Positions 26,820 to 36,393 of a stretch of DNA of 55,036 nt are shown piece by piece (position 1 is the first letter of the stretch; each line of letters opens with the position of its first letter). The DNA comes from an uncultured Caulobacterales bacterium (GTDB lineage: Bacteria > Pseudomonadota > Alphaproteobacteria > Caulobacterales > Caulobacteraceae): positions 1 through 55,036 of the forward strand of contig CAIOHT010000050.1 of assembly GCA_903858185.1 (NCBI GenBank). The letters are read 5' to 3'. Below the pieces are notes generated by a model that ran no database searches, was not told the DNA's origin, and was given only the letters and a program-made list of their open reading frames with translations. A program made the position numbers and the translations under genes.

Positions 26820-27125
26820 CTAGAAGCGCTCGCCCCTCATGACCGAAACCTCGCTGATGGACACCACGCCGGGATAGGTCTGGAAATAGTCACTGAGCCA
26901 GCCCAGCGCGGATTCCGTCGCCGTTTCCCCGCCTATCGCAATGACCAGACAGGCTTCGGAGTCGGCGACGCCGGTGTGGCGCCAGGCGCCGTGTGCGCCG
27001 GCGCCTTCCGCTCCAATAAAGACGCTCCATCCCTTGAAGCCGGCCTTGCCCAACATTGTCTCGATGTTCTGGAGTGCGTGTCTTTCGACAAAGATGTCCA
27101 GTTTCTTCCGAAGCGTCAGGTCCAC
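26820..27125 (-). CDS. sbtB: PII-like SbtB-type signalling protein
   Basis: 101 residues from GTG 27125, 4 bp after the sbtA stop. It has the short alpha-beta layout of PII-like proteins: LDIFVERHALQNIETML, then GWSVFIGAEGAGAHGAW in the T-loop region, and YFQTYPGVVSISEVSVMRGERF at the end. In cyanobacteria SbtB binds adenine nucleotides and controls the bicarbonate transporter SbtA. The position directly after an SbtA gene is the main support. A TTG at 27179 inside sbtA would give a longer product. Confidence 0.75.
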   Translation of the reverse strand: MDLTLRKKLDIFVERHALQNIETMLGKAGFKGWSVFIGAEGAGAHGAWRHTGVADSEACLVIAIGGETATESALGWLSDYFQTYPGVVSISEVSVMRGERF

Positions 27126-27129
27126 GGGA

Positions 27130-28113
27130 TCATCCCACGAGCAGTTGCGCGCCCGCGTGATAGAGCGGGATGCCGACAACGAGGTTGAAGGGGAAGGTCA
27201 TCGCCAGTGACATGGGGATGTAGATGCCCGCGTCTGCCTTGGGCAATGCCATGCGCATCGCAGCAGGCACGGCGATGTAGGATGCCGAAGCTGCGAGCAC
27301 CGCGAACAGGGTGGCGTCGCCGACCGACAGTCCGATTGCCCTGGACGCCAGGAGCGCGACCCCCGCGCTGAGTAGAGGCCACAGCAGCGCAAAGGCCAGG
27401 AGGCCAGGTCTCGGCAGGGGCGCATCCGCCAGGCGCCGGGCGGCGATGATGCCCATGTCGAGAAGGAACAGGCACAGGGCTCCCTGGAAGATCGGGCCGC
27501 CCACAAATCCCGAGAGACGCTCCATTCCGCGCTCGCCGGCAAGAAGCCCGACGAAGAAGCTCCCGACGAGCAGCACTGCGGCTCCGTTCAAGAGCACTTC
27601 GCGCCACAATTCTGGTTTGAACCGGGCCCCGGGATCTCGCGCGCTGGATCCGGCGATCACCAGCGCCGCGAGGATCGCGGGTGTCTCCATCAACGCAAGC
27701 ACAGCCGCCATGTGTCCGCTGAACTCAACGCCGAGTGTGCGCAGAAATTCGCTTCCCGCCGCGAAGGTCACAACCGAAACGCTGCCATAGTGCGCCGCGG
27801 TCGCTGCAGCGGTCACCCGCTGAAGCCCACCCAGAGTGCGTAGCGCGGCGTAAGCCGCAAAGGGCGTCAGGAAGCTGAAGGCCAGCCCGAGGCCGCCGAC
27901 TGCCAGCATTCCGCCGCCCAGGCCGCTTGCCTGGGCTTCAACGCCACCCTTGAAACCGATGCAGAGCATCAAATAGAGCGAGAGGGCCTTCGCGGCCTGA
28001 TCCGGGATGGAAAGGTCGGACTTGGCCCATCCGGCAAAAGCTCCGAGCGCGAAGAACAGGAGTGGCGGGGCAAGAAGATTGGCGCTCGCGGCGTTCAGGG
28101 CCGTCTCTAGCAT
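27130..28113 (-). CDS. sbtA: SbtA-type sodium-dependent bicarbonate transporter
   Basis: 327 residues, about ten hydrophobic helices. Family blocks: LLAPPLLFFALGAFAGWAKSD, LYLMLCIGFKGG, TAAHYGSVSVVTFAAGSEFL and AAVLALMETPAILAALVIA. SbtA proteins import bicarbonate with sodium. ATG 28113 has AGGTGG upstream and gives the usual N-terminus; the frame is open to 28278 without homology. It forms an operon with the PII-like gene. Confidence 0.85.
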   Translation of the reverse strand: MLETALNAASANLLAPPLLFFALGAFAGWAKSDLSIPDQAAKALSLYLMLCIGFKGGVEAQASGLGGGMLAVGGLGLAFSFLTPFAAYAALRTLGGLQRVTAAATAAHYGSVSVVTFAAGSEFLRTLGVEFSGHMAAVLALMETPAILAALVIAGSSARDPGARFKPELWREVLLNGAAVLLVGSFFVGLLAGERGMERLSGFVGGPIFQGALCLFLLDMGIIAARRLADAPLPRPGLLAFALLWPLLSAGVALLASRAIGLSVGDATLFAVLAASASYIAVPAAMRMALPKADAGIYIPMSLAMTFPFNLVVGIPLYHAGAQLLVG

Positions 28114-28418
28114 GCCACCTGACCGACAGCGTATTCGAGGACGTTCAGGGTCATCATGGGTCTTGGAGCCTCCGGAGTTCGGCAAGTCTACCGAAGCCCG
28201 GCGTCGGGGCCAATCGATTGGTCGCGCGGCCGCTCGCCGACCAGAGAGACCCCGCTGATGCGGTCCGACATCACGCACTTTCGCTGCGCCAGAGGGGCCC
28301 GTCCGGCAGCAGGCGGGTTGGTGGCCGCTGGATCCATCGCAGGGGCGCCGCCCTGAATAATCCGCCGGCTCTCCGACGCCTTGACGAACCCGTCATGAGG
28401 GGCGGCTAATCCTGCCTC
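28114..28418. other. 305-bp gap between divergent sbtA and glycerophosphodiesterase genes
   Basis: No convincing gene, RNA or repeat is visible. It must contain the promoters of both divergent units. Open frames here are antisense or extension frames without homology. Confidence 0.6.
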
Positions 28419-29492
28419 ATGAGCCTTACCCGCCGATCCCTCGCCGCCGCCGGACTCGCCATGGCCGCCAGCTCCTCCCTCGGTCGCCCAGCCTCGGCCG
28501 GCGCCCAGCCACCGATTGTCATCGGCCATCGCGGCGCCAGTGGCGAGCGGCCGGAGCATACGCCGATGGCCTATCGCCTGGCGATCGCCCAGGGCGCGGA
28601 CTACATCGAGCCGGATCTCGTCATCACAAAGGACGGCCATCTGGTCGCCCGGCACGAAAACGAGATCGGCGGGACGACCGACGTCGCCTCCCGCGCCGAG
28701 TTTGCCGCCCGCAAGACCGCCAAGCTCATCGACGGCCAGTCCGTCACCGGCTGGTTCACCGAGGATTTCACCCTCGCAGAGCTCAAGACCCTGCGGGCCC
28801 GTGAACGTCTGCCGCAGCTGAGGCCGGCCAACACTGCCTTCGATGGTCAGGAGGCCATTCCGACCTTCACGGAGGTTGTCGCCATCGCGAAGGCGGCGGG
28901 CGTGGGCGTGTACCCGGAAATGAAGCACCCGCGTCACTTCGCTTCGGTCGGCCTGCCGTTCGAGCAGCGCATGGCCGACGCTCTCAAGGCCGAGGGGCTG
29001 AATTCGAAGCGCGCAAAGGTGTTCGTCCAGTGCTTCGAGGTCGGGCCGCTGAAGACGATCCGCACCCTGACAAACGCACGGCTGGTGCAGCTGGTCGATT
29101 CGGAGGGTTCGCCGGCCGACCGTCCGGACCTGACCTACGCCGGTATGGCGACGGCCGACGGACTGCGAGCGATCGCTGCCTATGCCGATGGCGTTGGGCC
29201 CGACAAGTCGTACGTCGTTCCGACGGATGGAAAGGCGCTGCTGCCGGCGACATCGTTCGTGAAGGACGCCCACGCCGTCGGCCTGAAGGTCCACCCCTGG
29301 ACGGTGCGGGCGGAGAACTACTTCCTGCCGAAGGATCTGCAGAGGTTGCCCGCGTCGCTCCGTCCCGACACTCCAACGGTTCACGGCAACGTCGCGGAGA
29401 TGTTCCGGGCGCTCTATGAAGCCGGCGTCGATGGCGTCTTCAGTGACTTTCCGGGCCTGGCCGTCGCGGCCCGCAAGGACATGTTCGGATGA
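28419..29492 (+). CDS. Tat-exported glycerophosphodiester phosphodiesterase
   Basis: 357 residues with a twin-arginine signal (TRRSLAAAGLAMAA). GDPD catalytic pattern: IGHRGASGERPEHT (His37, Arg38), IEPDLVITKDGHLVARHE (Glu64, Asp66, His79), and YPEMKHPRHF later. The length and the insertion after His79 match the periplasmic GlpQ type. It releases glycerol 3-phosphate from phospholipid head groups. Its TGA overlaps the ATG of the next gene (ATGA). Confidence 0.93.
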   Translation: MSLTRRSLAAAGLAMAASSSLGRPASAGAQPPIVIGHRGASGERPEHTPMAYRLAIAQGADYIEPDLVITKDGHLVARHENEIGGTTDVASRAEFAARKTAKLIDGQSVTGWFTEDFTLAELKTLRARERLPQLRPANTAFDGQEAIPTFTEVVAIAKAAGVGVYPEMKHPRHFASVGLPFEQRMADALKAEGLNSKRAKVFVQCFEVGPLKTIRTLTNARLVQLVDSEGSPADRPDLTYAGMATADGLRAIAAYADGVGPDKSYVVPTDGKALLPATSFVKDAHAVGLKVHPWTVRAENYFLPKDLQRLPASLRPDTPTVHGNVAEMFRALYEAGVDGVFSDFPGLAVAARKDMFG

Positions 29493-30775
29493 TCCGTCTC
29501 GCCCTGGCGGCCCTCGCGGCCTGTATCGTCTTCGCCACCCCGGCCGCAGCGAAGTCGCCGCTGGACCCGTTGGCCGAGCAGTACGTCAAGCTGAGCCTGG
29601 AGATCGGCGAGAAGGAAGACGGCTACATCGACGCCTTCTACGGGCCGCCCGAATGGCAGTCCGCCGCGAAGGCCGCGCCGCGTGATCTGCCCGCGCTGAA
29701 GGCCGAGGTGGCCGCCCTGTCGCTGGCCGTGACGCGCATCAAGCCAGGCTGGCTGGTCGCCGAGGAGAAGCGCCGCCGGGTGTTCCTGCTCGCCCAGCTC
29801 AAGGCCGCTGACACCCGCCTGCGGATGATGTCCGGCGAAAAGCTCAGCTTCGAGGACGAAGCCGAGGGGCTGTTCGGCGTCCGGCCGGTGCTCAGGCCGC
29901 TGTCGGCCTACGATCCTGTGCTGAAGGAGATCGAGGCGCTGGTCCCCGGCGAGGGGCCGCTGTGGCAGCGGGTCGACACCTTCAGTGACCGGTTCATCAT
30001 CCCGGCCGACCGGCTGCAGGCCGTCATGGATGCCGCCATCGCCGAATGTCGCAAGCGCACGGCGGTCCACATCGCCCTGCCGACGGACGAGCGGTTCACC
30101 CTCGAGTTCGTCACCGGCAAGTCCTGGTCCGGCTACAACTGGTACAAGGGCGAGGCGACCAGCCTCATCCAGATCAACACCGACCTGCCGGTGCGGCTCA
30201 GCCGCGCGGTCGACCTGGGCTGCCACGAGGGCTACCCCGGCCACCATGTGCTGAACTTGCTGCTCGAACAGCGCCTGACGAAGGCGCGCGGGTGGGTCGA
30301 GTTCAGCGTTTATCCGCTCTATTCGCCGCAGTCCCTGATCGCCGAGGGCAGCGCCAACTACGGCATCGAGCTGGCCTTCCCGGGTGACGAGAAGCGCGCG
30401 TTTGAGCTGGCGGTCCTCTACCCGCTCGCCGGCCTCGATCCGAAGGACGCCGCCCGCTACGACGCCCTGCTCGTGGCCCAGAAGGCCCTCGCCGGCGCGC
30501 GGTTCACCATTGCCAGCGAGCTGCTGTCCGGCCGCATCACGCGGGAACAGGCGATCGCCCTGACCCAGACCTACGGTCTGGTCTCCGCCAAACGCGCCGC
30601 CCAGACCGTGTCCTTCACCGAGCAGTACCGTAGTTACGTGATCAATTACGGCCTCGGCCTGGATATGGTGCGGGCCTACGTCGAGGCCGCCGGGCCGGGT
30701 CAGGCGGAACGCTGGAAGCGCATGGAAGCGGTGATCAGCGAACCGACCTTGCCGGGGGACCTGACCCGGCCCTGA
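29489..30775 (+). CDS. Exported zinc-peptidase-like protein (HEGYPGHH motif)
   Basis: 428 residues with a signal peptide (LALAALAACIVFATPAAA). HEGYPGHH at 246-253 and a downstream Glu in LIAEGSANYG (about 286) resemble the zinc site of DUF885-type metallopeptidases, which carry HE-x-PGHH. The rest is helical. It is translationally coupled to the upstream glycerophosphodiesterase, so a periplasmic role is likely; substrate unknown. Confidence 0.75.
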   Translation: MIRLALAALAACIVFATPAAAKSPLDPLAEQYVKLSLEIGEKEDGYIDAFYGPPEWQSAAKAAPRDLPALKAEVAALSLAVTRIKPGWLVAEEKRRRVFLLAQLKAADTRLRMMSGEKLSFEDEAEGLFGVRPVLRPLSAYDPVLKEIEALVPGEGPLWQRVDTFSDRFIIPADRLQAVMDAAIAECRKRTAVHIALPTDERFTLEFVTGKSWSGYNWYKGEATSLIQINTDLPVRLSRAVDLGCHEGYPGHHVLNLLLEQRLTKARGWVEFSVYPLYSPQSLIAEGSANYGIELAFPGDEKRAFELAVLYPLAGLDPKDAARYDALLVAQKALAGARFTIASELLSGRITREQAIALTQTYGLVSAKRAAQTVSFTEQYRSYVINYGLGLDMVRAYVEAAGPGQAERWKRMEAVISEPTLPGDLTRP

Positions 30776-30853
30776 CAGCGGGCGGGCTTGATGCAGATCA
30801 TCACGGTGCGCGCGGATCGAGCGTCAGGTGCAGGGCCACGGAAAGGCTCCGCC

Positions 30854-31350
30854 ATGCCAGGCCCTTCGCGTCTCGCGCTCTTACTGATGCTGGGTCTCGG
30901 CCTTGCCGCCTGTGCAACGTCCGGCGAGACTCCGCCCGGGCGCAGCGGTTCAGCGAGGATGGAAGGCGCGATGACGCGGCCGCTCCGGGACCTGGGGATC
31001 ATGCGCCGGGCGATTCCCGATGTTCTGGCCGACGCGACCGTCGCGCCCTACGGCCTTCGGGGCCCGGTCAACTGCGCGGACGTCTCTGCCGAGATCGCCC
31101 GCCTTGATACGGCGTTGGGGCCGGACCTGGACGCGGATCACGTCAAGCCTGGCGGCGCGGCCGGCGAGATGCTGTTCGATGCCTTTCAGGGCGCCCTGGA
31201 CATTCCCTTCCGGGGCCTGGTTCGTCGTGTTTCCGGAGCCGAGTCGCGAGATCGGGCCCGGGCGGCGGCTGTGCTCGCCGGCATGGTGCGCCGAGCGTGG
31301 CTCAAGGGCGTGGCTTACAACGCGGCCTGCGTCGCACTGGCGCCGGCCCG

Positions 31351-31354
<4 letters not shown>
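30854..31354 (+). CDS. Small lipoprotein, unknown function
   Basis: 166 residues from ATG 30854 (GGAAAGG upstream). Lipoprotein signal with lipobox LAAC (LALLLMLGLGLAAC). The mature part has two cysteines (VNCADV and NAACVAL) that may form a disulfide, and no known domain. Its TAG and the stop of the convergent ABC-transporter gene share one palindromic CTAG. Confidence 0.7.
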
Positions 31355-33195
<1,841 letters not shown>

Positions 33196-33304
33196 GCTCG
33201 GCCCCTTGCCTTCATCGCAGCCCTTCTGTATAGCCGCGCCTCTTCGGTGGCCCGAACTTTCGGCCGCCAGATCAACATTCCTCTCAAGTCGGTTGGACCG
33301 CCCG

Positions 33305-33532
33305 ATGAAACAAGACACCCATCCCGACTATCACTTCATCACCGTGGTGATGACGAACGGCACGACGTACCAGACGCGCTCCACCTACGGGAAGGAAGGC
33401 GCGACCCTGAATCTGGACATTGATCCTTCGACGCACCCGGCCTGGACCGGCGGCAACGCCCACCTGCTGGACCGCGGCGGCCGCGTGTCGCGCTTCAACG
33501 CCAAGTTCGCCGGTTTCACCGCGAAGAAGTAG
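33305..33532 (+). CDS. rpmE: 50S ribosomal protein bL31
   Basis: 75 residues: [33 protein letters not shown] and [13 protein letters not shown] are the bL31 blocks. It has no cysteines, so it is the zinc-free (C-minus) form common in alphaproteobacteria. It is divergent from the ABC exporter and is followed by a strong terminator. Confidence 0.97.
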   Translation: MKQDTHPDYHFITVVMTNGTTYQTRSTYGKEGATLNLDIDPSTHPAWTGGNAHLLDRGGRVSRFNAKFAGFTAKK

Positions 33533-33558
33533 GCGTCGGCGTCAGCCAGCGAGATTCG

Positions 33559-33594
33559 AAAAGGCCGGCAGGGGAAACCCCGCCGGCCTTTTTT
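33559..33594 (+). terminator. Rho-independent terminator of rpmE
   Basis: Stem GGCCGGC-A-GGGG, loop AAA, CCCC-GCCGGCC, followed by six T. A 30-bp core (33564-33593) recurs exactly at 34362-34391. The A-rich left side and T-rich right side allow use in both directions. Confidence 0.9.
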
Positions 33595-33605
33595 CTAGAA
33601 AGCAC

Positions 33606-33887
33606 TCAGTATTCGAACGTCACTGGTCCTTGCTGGCCAAACGATAGTTCCCATTCGGCCTGATGAGACCTCAAGACGGCCTTGGCGATCTGTAGGGACA
33701 GGTCTACCGCCTGAAATGGAAATGCACCGACGCCGCGCATTTCCTTGTCCACGACTCCAGATATGTGAATCTGGCATTCGTAGTTGCCTGGATAGCCCTC
33801 GACGGGGCGAGGCGTGTGAATCTCGACAACTAGCGTCCCCTGACGCCTGGTTTTCAGATTGGTAGCGCCGAACTCAAATCTTATCAT
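33606..33887 (-). CDS. Small protein, DUF6968-like, in low-GC cassette
   Basis: 93 residues with no signal peptide: a beta-rich N-terminal half (FGATNLKTRRQGTLVVEIH), then YECQIHISG, a GVGAFPFQAVDLSLQIAKAVL helix and a final EWELSFG. The layout resembles DUF6968 proteins, which share C-x-I-x-G followed by a QAL helix; this is a weak match. The ATG directly abuts the stop of the cysteine-rich gene upstream (TGAATG), so the two are cotranslated. The region is much less GC-rich than its surroundings, which suggests acquisition by transfer. No function can be assigned. Confidence 0.65.
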   Translation of the reverse strand: MIRFEFGATNLKTRRQGTLVVEIHTPRPVEGYPGNYECQIHISGVVDKEMRGVGAFPFQAVDLSLQIAKAVLRSHQAEWELSFGQQGPVTFEY

Positions 33888-34226
33888 TCAGCCAATGCCA
33901 GCAGGGTAGGTATCGTTACAATTTCGATGACATTGGGCAAATATCATCGCAGCCACTCCGTGACAAATTGCTCTTTGCTGCGGCAGTATTCCGCCTGATC
34001 CGGACATACATCTCAGTGTATCGTGAGCGTATCCGTCATCACATTCTATTCGACACTGATTAAGGGGTGAGGGGCATGTCCCCGATCCAAAGCCCATGGT
34101 GTCGCACGTGAGGGATGCCAGTCGTGTGGAGGTTGGTTGATCGGATGGAGACGTTGCGTCCCCCAAAGACTTTGGCGTCGGGCTTGATGCGACGGCAATC
34201 GCGACCGCCAAGACGAGAACTTTCAT
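33888..34226 (-). CDS. Secreted cysteine-rich protein (8 Cys), unknown
   Basis: 112 residues. An N-terminal signal-like stretch (KVLVLAVAIAVAS) and then a Ser/Thr/Pro-rich region. The mature part has eight cysteines (in LTC, GTC, NQC, IEC, LRC, AIC, AQC and RNC), an even number that suggests disulfides after export. GGAGGGG lies 3-5 bp before the ATG, a strong ribosome site. About half of the bases in the coding region are GC, against roughly two thirds around it. I do not recognise the family. Confidence 0.65.
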   Translation of the reverse strand: MKVLVLAVAIAVASSPTPKSLGDATSPSDQPTSTRLASLTCDTMGFGSGTCPSPLNQCRIECDDGYAHDTLRCMSGSGGILPQQRAICHGVAAMIFAQCHRNCNDTYPAGIG

Positions 34227-34357
34227 AATCCCCTCCAGGTAGCTGAGTCAACAATACGCGTAATAGTAGTGATCCCGTTTGTCGCGTCAAGGCCGCCGAC
34301 ACCATCTAAGCGCGTATTTTGCCTTTCGCTCGCCGGGACAGGTCGGGCTGAACGCGG

Positions 34358-34391
34358 AAAAGCCGGCAGGGGAAACCCCGCCGGCCTTTTT
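34358..34391. terminator. Second copy of the rpmE terminator
   Basis: GCCGGCAGGGGAAACCCC... plus TTTTT, identical over 30 bp to the rpmE terminator 798 bp to the left and in the same orientation. No plus-strand gene ends just before it, so it is an orphan terminator marking the right edge of the low-GC cassette. Confidence 0.8.
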
Positions 34392-34410
34392 GGTGTTGTG
34401 GTCGTCGCGA

Positions 34411-34510
34411 GGTTCGAGACGCTCGGCCGGGGCCTCGCTCCTCACCATGAGGGGCACTTGTGTTCGTCATCCTGAGGAGCGATCCCTCAGGATCGCGTCT
34501 CGAAGGACGC
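34411..34510. repeat. Bimodular palindromic repeat, copy 4
   Basis: GGTTCGAGACGC...GCTCCTCACCATGA, then CGTCATCCTGAGGAGCG...GCGTCTCGAAGGACGC. It lies between the orphan terminator and the end of rcdA, only 2 bp from the rcdA stop. Confidence 0.8.
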
Positions 34511-34512
34511 AG

Positions 34513-35037
34513 TCAGTTCGCGCCGGCCCCGAACGCGTCCCGCAGGCGGTCCATCTGCGACAGCACCGGATGGGGCGCGGTCTCGACGCTGGCCTCGACG
34601 TACATGCGGCGGTCCAGGTGGCGGACGCGGTCGTACAGGCGCGCCGACCGGTCGAGCAGTTCCAGCAGGCCGAGCGGCAAATCATGCAGGGCTTCGGCCT
34701 CGCTGACCGAGGTGTCCTCGGCGTCGAGGCGATATCGGCTTTCGCAGGCGGCTTCCGGGGCCATGTCGCCTTCGCGCACCGCGCGCTGCACCAGCAGCCA
34801 GGACGCGACCCGCATCAGCCGGGTGGTCAGGCGCATGCTTTCGGAGGCGTAGGACAGCGCGGCGTTGCGGGACAACAGTTTGGAGTCCTGGCGCCCGCCG
34901 CCGTCGAGATAGGCCGCGGTCTCCTCGACCAGGTCCATGCCCTCGAGAAAGGTGCGGTCGAACAGCTCCGAGCGGGCGAAGTCGGAAATCACATTCGCTC
35001 GCCACGGCGCCGTTGCGGGCGCGCCGAGTTCATTCAT
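34513..35037 (-). CDS. rcdA: RcdA-like protein (DUF1465), adaptor in CtrA degradation
   Basis: 174 residues, all helical, matching the DUF1465 family that includes Caulobacter RcdA: FARSELFDRTFLEGMDLVEETAAYLDG, SKLLSRNAALSYASESMRLTTRLMRVASWLL and LPLGLLELLDRSARLYDRVRHLD. In Caulobacter RcdA works with CpdR and PopA to deliver CtrA and other proteins to ClpXP at the cell pole. ATG 35037 has AGGGG upstream. The neighbouring gene upstream on this strand is DUF1192. Confidence 0.85.
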   Translation of the reverse strand: MNELGAPATAPWRANVISDFARSELFDRTFLEGMDLVEETAAYLDGGGRQDSKLLSRNAALSYASESMRLTTRLMRVASWLLVQRAVREGDMAPEAACESRYRLDAEDTSVSEAEALHDLPLGLLELLDRSARLYDRVRHLDRRMYVEASVETAPHPVLSQMDRLRDAFGAGAN

Positions 35038-35120
35038 GGACAAGATCGCCCCTCACAAAACGCGCGGGATCACATTCCCGCCTCACCCATCGGCTGCAAC
35101 GGACGTGCCAAGCGGCGGCG

Positions 35121-35330
35121 TCAGTCGTTGCCGAACTTGAAAAACGCATCCGCGGCCGACTTGCTGGCCTGCTTCTTCTCGATCTGGCCGCGGGTGCGGA
35201 CGATTTCGGACTGCAGCAGCCCGACGCGCTCCTCGAGATCAGCGACGCTGTAGAGTTCGAGATCCTCGCGCAGGGCCAGCGAGAGCGCCTCGCCCCTGTG
35301 TCCGCGCGGTTCTGCCGGTTCTTCACTCAT
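35121..35330 (-). CDS. DUF1192-family small protein
   Basis: 69 residues: LALREDLELYSVADLEERVGLLQSEIVRTRGQIEKKQ is the DUF1192 core, a short helical hairpin, ending AADAFFKFGND. The protein is conserved beside rcdA in Caulobacterales (context knowledge). Function unknown. It is divergent from the quinone oxidoreductase gene. Confidence 0.85.
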   Translation of the reverse strand: MSEEPAEPRGHRGEALSLALREDLELYSVADLEERVGLLQSEIVRTRGQIEKKQASKSAADAFFKFGND

Positions 35331-35414
35331 CGCCGGGGCCTCCCTATCGCATCCGAGGTCTTTCACGATATCAGACGTTCGCGGACGATAACACGCAAGT
35401 GCAGGAGCGAGACC

Positions 35415-36392
35415 ATGGCCGAGCCCACGATGACCGCCATCGCCGTCGAGGGCGGCAAGGGCCCGGCCGACGCCCTGAAGCCCGTTGCGGCGCCGCGGCC
35501 TTTTCCGAAGGATGGCGAAATCCTGATCCGGGTCAGGGCGGCCGGGGTCAATCGTCCCGATCTGCTCCAGCGCATGGGCTTCTACCCGCCGCCCCCGGGC
35601 GCGCCGGCCACGCTGGGCCTTGAAGTCGCCGGCGAGGTCGTTACCGGCGCCGGGCGCTGGAAGGCGGGCGACACGGTCACCGCCCTGCTCGGCGGGGGCG
35701 GCTACGCCGAGTACGCGGTCGTCGACGCCCGCCACGCTCTGCCGATCCCCACGGGTCTCGACTTCAACGCGGCCGCGGGCCTGCCCGAGACCGTGTTCAC
35801 GGTGTTCGCCAACGTCTTCGAGCATGGGGGGCTGAAGGCCGGCGAGACCTTCATGGTCCACGGCGGCACCTCCGGCATCGGGGTCACCGCGATCCAGATG
35901 GCCAAGGCCGCGGGTGCGAAGGTGATCTCCACCGGCCGCGGCGCCGACAAGGCTGCCCAGGCCCTGGCCATCGGCGCGGATATCGCCGTCGACACCACGA
36001 CCCAGGACTTCGCCGAGGTCGCGCTGGCCGAGGGCGGCATCGACGTGATCCTCGACATGGTCGGCGGGTCCTATTTCGCGAAGAACCTGCAGGCGCTGAA
36101 GACCGGCGGGCGGATTGTCTACATCGCCTCGCTCGGCGGCGGCACGCTGGAGGTCCCGATCCTGGCGCTGATGCAGAAGCGGGCGGTACTGACCGGCTCG
36201 ACCCTGCGCCCCCGCTCCGCCGACGAAAAGGCGCGGCTGGCGGCGGAGATCGAGCGGATCGTCTGGCCCTGGATCGGGGCCGGCAAGGTCAGGGCCGTGG
36301 TCGACCGCACCTTCCCGCTGGCTGATGCGGCCGCGGCCCATGCGTTCCTCGAGGCCGGCGCCCATGTCGGCAAGGTCGTCCTGGAGGCCTGA
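35415..36392 (+). CDS. NAD(P)H quinone oxidoreductase, PIG3 type
   Basis: 325 residues of the zinc-free medium-chain dehydrogenase family. Markers: VRAAGVNRPDLLQRMG with PPPPGAPATLGLEVAGEV, the nucleotide-binding VHGGTSGIGVTAIQMAKAAGAKV, and the C-terminal HVGKVVLEA. It reduces quinones with NADPH. GGAG precedes the ATG at 35415. The next gene starts one base after its stop. Confidence 0.92.
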   Translation: MAEPTMTAIAVEGGKGPADALKPVAAPRPFPKDGEILIRVRAAGVNRPDLLQRMGFYPPPPGAPATLGLEVAGEVVTGAGRWKAGDTVTALLGGGGYAEYAVVDARHALPIPTGLDFNAAAGLPETVFTVFANVFEHGGLKAGETFMVHGGTSGIGVTAIQMAKAAGAKVISTGRGADKAAQALAIGADIAVDTTTQDFAEVALAEGGIDVILDMVGGSYFAKNLQALKTGGRIVYIASLGGGTLEVPILALMQKRAVLTGSTLRPRSADEKARLAAEIERIVWPWIGAGKVRAVVDRTFPLADAAAAHAFLEAGAHVGKVVLEA

Positions 36393-36393
36393 C

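Noticed and set aside
28188-29384. 398-codon minus-strand frame over the glycerophosphodiesterase
   Set aside because: Antisense shadow; low-complexity translation and no ribosome site.
33606-34226. Classical toxin-antitoxin module
   Set aside because: Neither protein has a recognisable toxin or DNA-binding antitoxin motif, and the larger one looks secreted. Only an effector/immunity-like idea remains, kept as speculation.
33559-34391. Transposon or integrated phage in the low-GC cassette
   Set aside because: No transposase or integrase frame and no terminal inverted repeats; only the direct terminator copies are visible.
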